64,000 nucleotides of DNA from Tolypeutes matacus (lineage: Eukaryota > Chordata > Mammalia > Cingulata > Chlamyphoridae): the NCBI GenBank assembly GCA_026826555.1, contig JAKSZT010038599.1, positions 399,727 through 463,726 on the forward strand. Direction: 5' to 3'. Under the pieces are notes generated by a model. It made no database searches. It was not told where the DNA came from and was given only the letters and a program-made list of their open reading frames with translations. The translations under genes were made by a program, and so were the position numbers. Positions 22,480-33,332 of this stretch are shown here, one piece after another. Within the stretch, counting starts at the first letter, position 1; every line of letters starts with the position of its first letter.

Positions 22480-23830
22480 TCTACGTATAGGATCATGTCG
22501 TCTGCAAATAAGGACATTTTTACTTCTTCTTTTCCAATTTGGATGCCTTTTAAGTATTTTTCTTGCCTCAGTGCTCCAGCAAGTACTTTTAAGGCAATGT
22601 TAAATAGGAGTAGGGATAGTGGGCATCCTTGTCTTGTTCCTGATCTCAGAGGGAAAGCTTTTAAGATTTCACCATTGAAGATGATGTTAGCTTCGGGTTT
22701 TTCATATATACCCTTTATCATGTTCAGAAACTTTCCTTCTATTCCTATATTTTGCAGTGTTTTATCAGGAAATGGTGCTGTATCTTGTCAAATGCTTTTT
22801 CTGCATCTGTAGAGATGATCATGTGATTTTTTTCTTTCAATCTGTTTATGTGGTGTATTACAATGATTGATTTTCTTATGTTGAACCATCCTTGCATTCC
22901 TGGGATGAAACCCACTTGGTCATGCTGTATAATTCTCTTGATATGTTGTTGAATGTGATTAGCAAGTATTTTGTTGAAGATTTTAGCATCTAGATTTATT
23001 AGAGAAATTGGTCTGTAATTTTCCTTTCTTGTGGTATCTTTCTTTGGCTTTGGTATTAGGATAATGTTGGCATTATAGAATGAGTTAGACAATGTTTCTT
23101 ATACTACTTCTGTTTTTTGGAAGAGCTTAAGCAGGATTGCTTTTAGCTCCTTCTGGAATGTTTGGTAGAATTCAGCTGTGAAGCTATCTCGTCCTGGGCT
23201 CTTCTTAGCTGGGAGGTTTTTGATGACTGAATCTATCTCTTTACTTGTAATTGGACTGTTGAGTTCATCAATTTCTTCTTTTGTCAATGTAGGCTGTTTG
23301 TGAGTTTCTAGGAATTTGTTCATTTCCTCTAAATTATCATTCTTGTTGGCTTATAATTTTTCAAAGTATCCTCTTATGACACTCTTTTATTTCTCTGGGG
23401 TCAGTAGTGATATCCCTTTCTTCATTCCTTATTTTGTGTATTTGCATCTGCTCTCTCTTTTCCTTTGTTAGTCTGGCTAAGGGTTTGTCAATTTTATTGA
23501 TCTTCTCAAAGAACCAGCTTTTGGTTTTGTTTATTTTTCCCAGTGTTTTCTTAGTTTCTATTTCATATTAGTTCTGCTCTAATCTTTGTTATTTCCTTCT
23601 GTCTACTTCCTTTGGGGATAGTTTATTGTTGTTTTCCAATTCCTCCTGGTGTGCAGTTAGGTCTTCAATTTTGACTCTTTCTTCTTTTTTAATATATGCA
23701 TTTATCACTATGAACTTCCCTTTCAGTACAGCTTTGGCTGCCTCCCATAGTTATTGATATGTTGTGTTGTCATTTTCATTTGTTTCAAGGAAGTTACTGA
23801 TTTCTTTTGAGATTTCCTCCTTGACCTACT
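22480..23830 (-). pseudogene. L1 ORF2 middle part: reverse-transcriptase domain
   Basis: Minus-strand frames carry the L1 reverse transcriptase in pieces. 'LPAKKSPGRDSFTAEFYQTF' lies in 23099-23323. '[17 protein letters not shown]', '[19 protein letters not shown]' and '[11 protein letters not shown]' lie in 22745-23092. '[15 protein letters not shown]' and '[13 protein letters not shown]' lie in 22480-22721. The catalytic FADD codons (22497-22508) and the Asp of DAEKAFDKI are retained, while RQGCPLSP has become RQGCPLSL. A frameshift separates the last two pieces near 22740, another break lies near 23095, and the nested L1 follows directly. The enzyme cannot be made. Confidence 0.9.
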
Positions 23831-24600
23831 GTTTGTCTAAGAGTGTGTTGTTTAGCTTCCATATCTTTGTGCCTAATGTGGTTCTCTGGCCCTTACAGAT
23901 TTCCAATTTCATTCCACTTTGGTCAGGGAAATTGCTTTGTATAATCTCAATCTTTTTGAATTCATTGAGAGTTGTTCTTTGGCCTAGCATGTGGTCTTTC
24001 TTGGTGTATGTTCCATGTGCACTTGAGAAGAATGTATATCCTACTGTGTTTGGGTGTAGTGTTCTGTATATGTCTATTAGGTCCAGGTCCTCTAATGTAT
24101 TATTCAGAGTCTTTGTTTCTTTATTGATTCTCTGTCTAGATGTTTTGTCTAATGGTGATAATGGTGTATTAAAGTTCCCCAATATAAATGTAGAGGCATT
24201 TATTTCTCCACTTAGTTTTTCCTTTGTTTGCCTCATGTATTTTGAGGCACCCTGATTAGGTGCATAAATGTTTATGATTGTTCTCTCTTCTTGAAAGATT
24301 ACCCCTTTTACTAATATATAGTGTCCATCTTTGTCTCTTACAATAGTTTTGCATTTAAATTCTATTTTGTATGATATTAGGATAGTTATTCCTGACCTTT
24401 TTTGGTTATTATTTGCTTGTATAATTGTTTTCCAACCATTCACTTTCAGCCTTCTTGAATCCCTGGGTCAAAGGTGGGTTTCTTGTAGATAGTATATACA
24501 TGGATCATATTTCCTCATCCATTCTGCCAATTTGTGTCTCTTAGCAGGTGATTTTAATCCATTGACATTCAGTGTTATTATTCTCGATTAATTTCTTACA
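23831..24600 (-). pseudogene. L1 ORF2 N-terminal apurinic-type endonuclease domain
   Basis: A 205-codon minus-strand frame (23826-24443) plus upstream frame remnants to about 24585 encode the ORF2 endonuclease. Retained: Asn in 'TLNVNGL', Glu in 'QETHL', and Asp in 'KKDHMLG'. Lost: the catalytic Asp of the GDFNT motif is Asn here ('LGNFNTPL', codon 24174-24176), and the Ser and His of the SDHS motif are Pro and Gln ('PDQSGM', Gln codon 23919-23921). By comparison with human L1 these are positions 145, 228 and 230, so the domain would be inactive even if expressed. The start codon region is frameshifted and has a stop. Confidence 0.88.
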
Positions 24601-24699
24601 TCAGCCATATTTTCTTTTGGGTTTATGTGTGTCATATGTTGTTTTTATTTCTTTTTTTGTCTTTTTAGTTGTTCTTACACTCTCCTCCAACTCTCTCTC

Positions 24700-25649
24700 T
24701 CCTGTTTTTTCCTTTCAACCTGCAGAGCTTATTTAGTATTTCTTGAAGTGTAGGATTCTTATTGGCATACTCTCTTAATTTCTGTTTATCTGTAAATATT
24801 TTGAAGTCTCTATCATTTTTGAATGCCCGTTTTGCTGGATAGAGAATTTGTGGCTGGAAGTTTTTTTATTTTAGTACTTTGACTATGTCATGCCACTGTC
24901 TTCTTGCCTCCATGGTTTCAGATGAGAAATCAGCACTTAATCTTATTGTGCTTTCCTTGTATGTGATGATTCTTTTTTCTCCTGCTGCCTTGAGTATTTT
25001 CTCTTTGTCTTGAGTTGGACATTTTGATAATTATATGTCTTGGAGTAGGCTTGTTGGGATTTATACTGTTTGGGGTGTGCTGTGCTTACTGGAAATGTAC
25101 ATCCATCTCCCTCATTAGAATTGGGAAATTTTCAGCCATTATTTCCTTCAACACTCCTTCTGTTTCCTTTCCCTTTTCTTCTCCCTCTGGGATGCCTCTA
25201 ATGCATTTGTTTGTGCGCTTTGTGTTGTCAGTTAAATCCCTAAGTCCCTGCTTGATTTTTTCTTTCTTTTTATCTATCTGTTCTACTATCTGTTTGATTT
25301 CAGATGTACTGTCTTCCACATCACTAATTCTTTCTTCTGCCTGTTCAAATCTGCTGTTATGTTTTTCCAGCATCTTTTTGATTTCTTGGATTGTGCCATT
25401 CATCACCATCATATCCGTTGTGTTTTTACATATGTTTACAATTTCTTCAGTGTTCTCCCAGTGTCGTCTTAATATCTTCAATCTCTTCCTTCAGTTCATT
25501 AAGTTGGTCCATTATATTTGCTTGGACAGCTTTGTTAGTTGTTCGATGTTCTGCATCTCTTCCTGGTTTTTAGTTTGTTCATTGGACTGGTCCATGTCTT
25601 CCTGTTTCTCAGTATGGTTTGTAATTTTTTGTTGCCCTCTTGTCATCAT
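24700..25649 (-). pseudogene. L1 ORF1 (RNA-binding protein) pseudogene
   Basis: The likely start is the ATG pair at 25644-25649, opening 'MMTRGQQKITNHTEKQEDMD'. A coiled-coil-like stretch follows, then the RRM region 'CIRGIPEGEEKGKETE' and 'IMAENFP' (frame 25086-25481), and a C-terminal domain with 'RLSADFSSETMEARRQWHDI' and 'FTDKQKLREYANKNPTLQE'. ORF1 protein normally forms trimers and coats L1 RNA. Frame changes occur near 25500, 25080 and 25010, and an in-frame stop interrupts 'KVLK*KNFQ' near 24865, so it is dead. Confidence 0.85.
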
Positions 25650-26180
25650 TTTATCTTGATGGGCTTATTCAGTTGATTAGCTTCTCTCTCTGCTCTAGAG
25701 TTTTATTTAGCTGGTGGTTCTGTGTGTGTGCTAGGTTTTCTCTTTTACACTTGTTCTTCTTGTTTTATTTCCTTGCCTTTTTCTATGTTTCCGGGTTGCT
25801 GGTGGGAGTCGGGGTGTATCCCTGGGCAGCTACGTAAATCAGACTTCCTCATCAGATTTGCCTCTCCCCTCAGCCTGGTGCCGCTTCAAGCTGGCTGATT
25901 TGCTCCCCAAATGATTTCATCTTGAGCAATCCACCTCGCTGTCCAGTTCCCTCCAGATCGATGTCCCTAAGGTTCTCACTCCATGGGAACCTGTCCCCAA
26001 TCATCTGTCCCAAATCATCTGTCCTTATAATAGTCCAAATGCCTCCACAACTAGTTATCTTAACAATGCATGTCCACTTTCCGGTTTAAGGTACTGGATC
26101 TGATATTTTTTTCTTTATATGATTCAGCATTTGTGGAGTCCTCTAACATTATCCAGTGTATCAGGGGAGGATTTTTCAGG
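25650..26180 (-). mobile_element. Probable L1 5' UTR
   Basis: This block lies upstream of ORF1 on the minus strand and is less AT-rich than its surroundings, as L1 5' UTRs tend to be. It contains a short tandem repeat of 'aatcatctgtcc' near 26000-26025. The outer boundary is uncertain and no target duplication was found. Confidence 0.5.
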
Positions 26181-28144
26181 GCTTTACAGTTTTTCTGTTG
26201 CTTTAATTTCACATCATATCAATGGTGAAAACATTAGTCATGATATCAGTTGCTATCCCTGGTTCATTTAGTTGTGATCTTCTTTAGTTCATTTTACCCT
26301 TCAGTGAACTTTTTAATCCACTCTATGGAATGCAGCATTTATTCTACTTACTCTTACTGCTCTGAACATCAGTGTTGGTGGTATTTTTATTTATTTACTT
26401 TTATAGCCTAAAAAAGTCTTTCTTTTACATACTTTAGGTTTTTTTATTATATGAGAAATCTCAATGGACTTTTCTTCACCATTTTTTGTCCTAGTGCTTA
26501 GTGGTGCAAAGGTAAATGTGATTGTGACTCTCACAGTCATACATATAAAAACAAATCAAGCAGACTCATGAAACTGCATATGATGCATTAATTAAATGTA
26601 TTTTTCAAGATTTAGATTAAGATACCATCTCCTCGCATTTAATTGCTAATGCATTGTAAGGGTATATAAGTGGGTTAGAGTTCACCTCTATCATTTTTAT
26701 TAAAATAAATGTGTTAAGACTCATGAATTGAGTGTCTGCTTTCCTGTATGTGTTAGACATGATAGGTATGTGAAAAAAAGTGTAAGGTTCTCTCAGTGTT
26801 CTAGAGGGGCTTGGAATACAGCCTAGAGACTTATTAACCATCATAAAATAAATAGTACTTAATAAAACTGAGAATTAAATTCAATAGTAAGTTATATGAT
26901 GAAGAATATAAATATATATATTCATTTTTTATTTGAAAGTATGAGTAATATATATGTATATGTATGTGCATATAAAATATAGTGAAAATATCAGAAGGAA
27001 TGTTATACAGAAAATGGTATTTGAGCAATATAAGCTGACTCATTCAATAAATTACTCAATGGGTCTCTATGTTATATTAGGGACTCTCTTCCAATGAGCG
27101 TCCTGGTTAATTATTACTTTGCAATGTGTTCTAGATAATCAGTTGTTTTGTTCATCATCTTAGAACATCATATTGTCTTTTTGATGTTAAACTCAAAATT
27201 ATATATCCATTTAAATATTGTCAAATGGATTTCAAATATATTTTAAATCTATTGTATACATTTAAAGAAATTCTTTCAAATGATGTCAGTTTCTCTCTTG
27301 TTTTTGTAAAATGCTGGTAGTGGCATATTTTGCTTTAAAATATGTTTATGGTTCTGAAATTCCCAACACATTTCTCTCCTTCAGTGATTAACTTTGTAAG
27401 GATACATTTAAAAAGGAATTAAAATTTAAAAGGTTCAATTTGAAACGCATTTTCTTGCATCAAGTTTTGACACTGACCTTTTAAATCATGTAAGCAGGGC
27501 TTTCCTCTTTAATTGTGTTTCTTCTTTTGAATTAAATCTATATTTTAATTCTTTACTTTATAAAATAAGGCAATATTTTGGAATGGGGCTTATTTCATGT
27601 TGGTTAGGTTTGGGGAGTAGATAGTGAGAATTTTTGCCATAAGATTTCAGAATGATTTTTGAACCATTTTTCTATCTTTGGAAGACAGAACACTTTTTTT
27701 TTTCCCAAACAATGACTGTATATTTCAAAATATATATGTGTTTTATTCAATAAATTATGGACAGAATCTCACCAGAGAGAGTTGGAAGAAAAAAAAAGAA
27801 AAAAAAAAAAGAAAACTTATGAGTTCTTTCATCAGAATGAACCGGGGGAAAGAGAAATTTTTGGAGTTTCTCTCCAGTTCTTTTATTAAAGGCCATTTGC
27901 TCCTATTCAAATATAGGATAACCTTATCAGGTCACTGCATCCTGAATTAGCAGAATTAGCATAGCACTCCACGTGTGCTTCACATTGTCAGAGATTCAAT
28001 GAGTAAGCCAAGAGTGCATATTGGTCATGTCAAAATTATTGATAATACCATTCTTAGAGGTATTTGATTACTTGGCTGTGCAATAATATGAAAATATTCT
28101 CAAGTAAATTTCTTGGTAGCTATACAATAAAGAAGAGAAGGTGA
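26181..28144. other. Unannotated AT-rich DNA
   Basis: No gene or named repeat. An A-rich run lies at about 27787-27815. Open frames are under 95 codons and featureless. Confidence 0.5.
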
Positions 28145-28328
28145 GCTGAAATTCGACGTGTGGATTTGAATCTGCACCTGATAGTTACTGGCTCTATGCC
28201 TTGGGTTAGGACATGTAAATTTCTTTTAGCCTCAGGTTTTTCATCCTCATCTAATTTACAGGATGTTTGGAAAACTCAGTGAAATAAGGTTTCCGGGGTT
28301 TTTAATCATAATGCTCAACAATTTTATT
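28145..28328 (+). repeat. MIR SINE relic
   Basis: 'gtggatttgaatctgcacct', 'agttactggctctatgcctt', 'tagcctcaggtttttcatcc' and 'aactcagtgaaataagg' follow MIR order. Confidence 0.75.
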
Positions 28329-28804
28329 TTCTTTATCTATGTTTCAGTATACTGAGTTTTTATAGTACTTAAATACTTCAATATTTAATTTTCAGATGTT
28401 AGTTTAATTATTAGTGGGTCCTAAGATAAAAGAGACTGCATTTTGTATTAAACATTTGGCTTTAACTTTTTTCCCTTTGTCTGCATCTCTCTGTTCTGTA
28501 ATTTTCACTGAATAATTAGGAGTAGAAAAATAGATGTAGGAAAGATGTACAGCAAATGAAATATTAGGGACTTATATAATTTATTGATGAACATGCATTG
28601 TTTAAATCCTTATTGGCTTTTCCCTTCCAATATGAATATTCATACTATGGGAAAACTAACTTCTCAGCAATTCCATATTTCATGATTTTGAGGAGTTTTG
28701 TTAGGGGGTATTTGTTGTTGCTGTTTTGTATTTTGTTTGTTTTGGACTTTTGGACAAAGTTGCTTTGTTTTCTTTCCTTCTATCTCTTTTGCATGACAAC
28801 GCGT

Positions 28805-29294
28805 GTCTAAATCTCCTAATTGGTCTCTCTGCTTCTATCCCTGGCCCCTACAGTAGTCTAATTTCAAAACTGTAGACAGAAATTCTTTTAAAATATATTT
28901 CAAATTTTTTCTCCATTTGGAATCCTCCTGTGGTTTTCCATCTCACTCCAAGTAGAAGCCAAAAGCTTCAAGGTCCTGTCTGATCTGAAGTCACATCCTG
29001 CCACGTTCTTCCTACTCACTCAGCTTCAGCTACACTGGTGTCTTCCTGGTTTTTGCAACAAGGCCAGGTCTACTCCCTGCTCAGGATCTTTACAGCTGCT
29101 CAACCCTCGGGGACATTGCTCCTGGATTTCCAACCTTATTCCTCCTTCAGGTCCTCTTCACAGTGAGGCCTTTCTGTCCACACAGTTTGAAATAGCATCT
29201 TCCTTTCTCACCCCAAATACCCCACTTTCCATCCCTTTCCACCATCCCTTCTTGAGGTATGTATGTATTATATGTATATATGGATGTGTGTATG
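28805..29294 (+). repeat. L2 LINE, 5' piece of a split copy
   Basis: Matches L2 in order: 'tccatctcactccaagtaga', 'gcttcaaggtcctgtctgat', 'tcagctacactggtgtcttc', 'ggatctttacagctgctcaa', 'ccttcaggtcctcttcacag'. The L2 3' end continues at 29614, across a younger L1 insertion. Confidence 0.8.
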
Positions 29295-29308
29295 CATATG
29301 CATATTTG

Positions 29309-29599
29309 ATTTTTTATTTTTTGTTTTTTCATTTTTAGAGATACTTAGATTACATAAATGTTACATAAAAAATATAGGGGATTCCCTATGCCCTGCTTCC
29401 TACCCCTCCCATACTTTGCCCCATTAATAACATTGCAATGACAGATACAGGCCATTATATATCTTGTCATAATTTTCAAAAAATGTGCGAGAGAGTGTAA
29501 ACTACAATGTAAACTATAATCCATGCTTAGTGGCAATGCTCCAAAATGTGTTCAACAGTTATAACAAATGTACCGCACTAATGAAGGATGTTGTTGATT
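29309..29599 (-). mobile_element. Short L1 3' end with internal inversion and 14-bp target duplication
   Basis: The insert lies between two perfect copies of CATATGCATATTTG (29295-29308 and 29600-29613). A T-rich stretch at the left (29310-29336) marks the tail of a minus-strand insertion. Bases 29339-29427 match the L1 3' terminus at 17060 in direct orientation. Bases 29431-29597 match the next part of the same 3' UTR but inverted: the 17-mer at 29520-29536 is the reverse complement of 17201-17217. Tail-proximal part direct and distal part inverted is the twin-priming outcome of L1 integration. It interrupts an L2. Confidence 0.9.
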
Positions 29600-29613
29600 C
29601 ATATGCATATTTG

Positions 29614-29840
29614 TATATGCAGAGTGTATGTGTGTGTGTGTGTGTGTGCAATAGTTACTTATTTGTTTGGCTTACTTTTCTTTTGCCCACTAGAATGTTA
29701 GTCCTGTGAGATTAGGAATTTTTGTTAGGGTTTTTTTTTTTTTTTTTCCATTGCTCTAGCCTTTACAACTATTTCAGTGCCTTTTCCTGAGTAGATACTG
29801 ATTAATATATCTGTTCCGTTGAATAGAGCAGCTGCTTGAT
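29614..29840 (+). repeat. L2 LINE, 3' piece of the split copy
   Basis: 'cccactagaatgttagtcct', 'gtgagattaggaatttttgt', 'cagtgccttttcctgagtag' and 'atatctgttccgttgaatag' match the L2 3' end. It contains a (TG)n run at its left side and a T17 run near 29732. Confidence 0.75.
29624..29649 (+). repeat. (TG)n microsatellite
   Basis: Uninterrupted TG dinucleotides directly after the target duplication of the small L1. Confidence 0.95.
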
Positions 29841-30084
29841 GTTTCCGAGCCTCCATTTATCCAGTTGTTATGTCAATGAAAAGGAGGCTTGGGGTTCCTA
29901 AAATGAGGTGTTTTTTTTGTTTGTTTTTTTTTTCATATTTGGGACTGCATGCCAGTGTCCAAACACTATATGATTTCTTTTGTCAATGAGAAAGCAACCC
30001 CTTTCCTCTGAAGAGAACTCAACAATTCCAAGTATCCTAGATAATTCCATATATATGTATATGTAACTATATAGGTATAGTAAC

Positions 30085-30392
30085 TGCTATAGATTGAGTC
30101 ATGTCCCACACAAAGACATATTCAAGTCCTAACCCCCAGTCTTATAAGCGAGGAAATTTGGATGGCACAGAGGAGACAGATGGAAGAGAGACAGTTATGT
30201 GATGGAAGAAGAGATTGATATGTGAATTGCTGGTAAGTCGCCACCAGAACGCCAGTCTTCAGAGAAAGTATGGCCTTGCCGGCATGGTGATTTTGGATTT
30301 CTAACCTCCAAAAATGTGAGACAATAAATTCCTGTCGTTTATGCCAGCTGCTCTGTGATACTTTGCTGCAGCAATCTTGACAAACTAAGACA
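30085..30392 (+). mobile_element. Solo MaLR-like LTR with perfect 5-bp target duplication
   Basis: A 308-base unit begins TGCTATAG and ends AAGACA, so it has TG...CA ends, and is flanked on both sides by GTAAC (30080-30084 and 30393-30397). Inside are the MaLR-style block 'caagtcctaacccccag', 'cctccaaaaatgtgagacaa' and the polyadenylation signal AATAAA (30323-30328), followed by 'ctgctctgtgatactttgct'. No internal retroviral sequence adjoins it, so it is a solo LTR. The exact subfamily is not claimed. Confidence 0.85.
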
Positions 30393-30397
30393 GTAAC

Positions 30398-32646
30398 CCT
30401 CAGATTTGTCCCATAATATTGGAAAAGTCAGGACCTCTTTATTGTAATTACCGAAGGGACTATCTGCTAAAAGCACTCGTCTCAGATATGCCCATTCTTA
30501 GTGTTAGGGTTTAAATTAGAATCCAGAGCACCAGGTTCCCAGTGCAATATTCTTCCTATTCTGCAGTTTAAAGACTCCAGGGCATAAAGTCTGAAGAGAT
30601 AATATAACTAAGAAATAAACCTGAAGACCTGGAAGCCCAAGGATTACTGGCAGGAAAGATAGCAAAACAGAGTCCCACAGTGAGGTTTATGACCTGTTCT
30701 CTTTTCCTTACACCTATGGTTGTAAATCTTAATCTTATTGAGGTTATCTGCAGTTAGTCCTATTCCTAACACTTTAGGATTTCTATCTCCTGATTGAAAA
30801 GGAAAGGGCAACTGTCACCTTACATCATCCTGTTGTCACAAGATGAGACAGAGGTGGCCAAGCCATACCTCATAGAACAGGGAACTCTGATTAGTATTTT
30901 CTTGAGGTGATCAGTTCTTTGTTCTCTGAGAGACGACCATAAGTGATGCCACATAATGGATAGAGTCTTCTAGAAATTTCCAATGGTAATGAGCCCTTTA
31001 ATGCAAATAATGTCTTCTAGGGAAGAAAAAAAATATTAAGAGGTTTAACTAATTGGGCAGAGCAATGCTGCTTTTTCCTAGATGGGTTAGATATGATCTG
31101 ATTTAAACATATTACATGAAGACTGTATTTATATATGTATTTATGTGTATTTATATATGTATATATATGTATTTAACTATATATATATATATATATATAT
31201 ATACACTTTTTCCTTCTCTTGGGATCTTATAATGTTTGGGTGGAGTGTGTGATTAATTAAGTACAGATGGCTTTGTGCTTGTACAAGAATTTTACATTGT
31301 TAAAGGCAAATTGAATAGATAAAGTAAAAATAGACTCTGTTGCCGTTTTGCTAAGGACAAGTTAAATGATTCATCTTCAGATTGTCTATCCATGCCATTA
31401 ATTTGATGGGGGTGTTATGTTATATCAGTTCTTTGAATAATTAAACTAAGGTTGGTTATGAAATCATTTGTTTGGTGAATTTTGCTCAGATAATTTTCAA
31501 TATGTAGAACTTTTCTCTGGCAGGATATGAGGAATAAATTCCTATAATTGGGTTTGAACAATGAGATAGTCCCTGTTAAAAAAGAGTTTATCCTCTAGAA
31601 AATAATTTTAAAGATTTTTGGGAGGGCGTGGAGATAAATATAGGTTATGTTTATAGGTTATAGCTTAAAGTTAGTGGAGATAGCCCTACCATAAAAAAAA
31701 AAAAATTCTGTATTAGTCCCTTTAAAAAACACATAGGGTAAATATGATAAATATCCAGTCTTTTCAGGATGCTCAAAAATGTTTTTAGAATCTTGAAATC
31801 TCATAAAATCATTAACTTGGACAAGTAAGATAATTTGAATTCCTCTAGGTTAAGATTTCACATTCAAAATAACACTCTTGGGCTTTTTCAATCCCACAAT
31901 CTTAGGAAGCTTGATAATAGGAAAATCTCTTTTTTATTTAAAAAATAGTGTAGAATACAGAAAAACAGAAAGTAATATGAATTTCTTTCAAAACAGGTTC
32001 AAATTTGTAAAAGCAATAATAAAATAAAATAGGTTTTTGGGGTGAGGAGAGAATATTTCCTTTTATAAGAAGCTCCATTAGGGCTGTGAGTCCCTAGTTT
32101 TTCTTTGTTTTAACAGTTTTGATTCAGGCAATTTTTCTTTTTTTAATGAAAGCAGTTCTTTTTCCTACCCTCTAGAACTCTTTGACTCTTTAAGAAGTGA
32201 CATATTAATATGAATGATTCTTCATATTTGTCTAAGTTTGACCTCTGAGTAAAGGGTGTGAATCTACAAGGAGTAAGTGTATTTAGCCAGTACTTGCCTA
32301 TGTAGAACAAGATGGGCAGTAACGACTGAAGGATGACAAATCATATTCAAATGGATTTAAAAATAGTAATATGTTATTCTGATGAGAAACTGAGTATAAT
32401 TACTGTGGCAAAGAGAAAACTAGTGCTAAGTAAACAACACGAGTTTTTTTTTTTTTTTTTTTTTAAGGAATAAAGAAGTTTTGAGAATATGTAGTTGCAG
32501 CCAAAAGAACATAGACTATAGGAATTTACTGTAGAGGACAAATGAGGAAAATACAGTACTTATAAAAATGGACTACTGTGAAGAAAATTGGGGGGGCTGT
32601 TATTGTTATTTGTAGAGTATTCAAAGCACTGGCTTCTACCACCCCA
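30398..32646. other. Unannotated AT-rich DNA with simple repeats
   Basis: No gene. It contains an AT microsatellite at about 31125-31205 and a T21 run at 32444-32464. The remainder has no family I recognise. Confidence 0.5.
31125..31205. repeat. (AT)n / TATG microsatellite
   Basis: Alternating A and T with occasional TATG units, ending in a long pure (AT)n tract. Confidence 0.9.
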
Positions 32647-33079
32647 TATTAGTCTTCTGGCTGCTAAAACAAATTACATACAACGGGTTAGCTTAAACAA
32701 GGGTAATTTATTGGCTCACGTTTTTGAGGTTAGGAGAAGGCCAGAATTGAGGAGTCATCAAGGCAGTGTGTTCTCCCTAAAGACTGTAGTGTTCTAAGCT
32801 GACAGCTGGTGACCTTGGCTTTTCTGTCATGTGGCAATACACATGGAAATGTTGTCTTCTTTTCTTTCAGATTCAATTGACTTCTAGCTTCTATTCCTCT
32901 CTGGTGGCTTTCTCCTTGTGGCCTTGACTATAAAGCCTCTGATAATAGTATTAAGACCCGTTCTGATTCAGTTGGTCACACCTTAGCTAAAAATAACAGT
33001 TTCAAACAATGGGCTCACGCCCTCAGGAATGGATTAAGAACATGGTTTTTTGGCAGTACACAATTCCTCCTTCTCACAC
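32647..33079 (-). mobile_element. MaLR-like LTR relic, minus strand
   Basis: On the plus strand it opens 'tattagtcttctggctgcta', continues 'gggtaatttattggctcacg' (the reverse complement holds AATAAA), 'tcagttggtcacaccttagc' and closes 'caggaatggattaagaacat' with 'gcagtacacaattcctcc'. These are the ordered landmarks of a MaLR-type LTR in reverse. I recall the 'ggaatggattaagaacat' end as common in xenarthran LTRs. Ends are diverged and I could not fix a target duplication. Confidence 0.7.
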
Positions 33080-33139
33080 ACAACTGAATGTGTTCCTATG
33101 GACCGGTAGCTTAATTTTTGAAATTGTAGCATCATCATC

Positions 33140-33332
33140 ATGTTGTACAACATTTCTTGAGTACTTATGATAATGACTCTGTGAAATAGGTACTTTATTT
33201 GACCCATTTTAGAAATGAATCAAGGATTAAGCTTATTTCACCCTGTGGCCATATAACTAGTAAATGACAGCACTGATTCAATCTCAAGTCTGTCTGATTC
33301 TAAAGATCAAGTCTCTTCTACCTTCTTTACAT
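33140..33332 (-). repeat. MIR SINE relic
   Basis: 'cttgagtacttatgataatg', 'gaaataggtactttatttga', 'cccattttagaaatgaatca', 'atataactagtaaatgacag' and 'tcaagtctgtctgattctaa' follow reversed MIR order. Confidence 0.8.

Larger units (their letters stand above)
17058..26180 (-). mobile_element. Large degenerate L1 LINE, minus strand, interrupted by a nested L1
   Basis: Read on the minus strand from about 26180, the order is a 5'-UTR-like region (about 25650-26180), ORF1 (start near 25649), ORF2 (about 24600 to 19900) and a long 3' UTR. The leftmost 0.7 kb (17058-17770) shares its terminus with the L1 copies at 21.7 and 29.3 kb. Both ORFs carry frameshifts, stops and lost catalytic residues. A second L1 is inserted inside ORF2 (21580-22473). 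I found no clear poly(T) tail or target duplication, so both outer ends are approximate. The A-rich join near 18640-18800 might separate two adjacent elements. Confidence 0.85.

Noticed and set aside
23764..24255. 163-codon plus-strand frame
   Set aside because: Antisense to the L1 endonuclease domain. No independent evidence of coding.
25015..25659. 214-codon hydrophobic frame on the plus strand
   Set aside because: It is the antisense shadow of L1 ORF1. The minus strand carries the real homology.
17020..26250. Target-site duplication for the whole large L1
   Set aside because: T-rich flanks near 17020 and 26120 share only short, low-complexity matches.
32444..32464. T21 run as another tail-only insertion
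   Set aside because: No flanking direct repeat. The runs at 49175, 54767 and 11771 were also checked and lack one.
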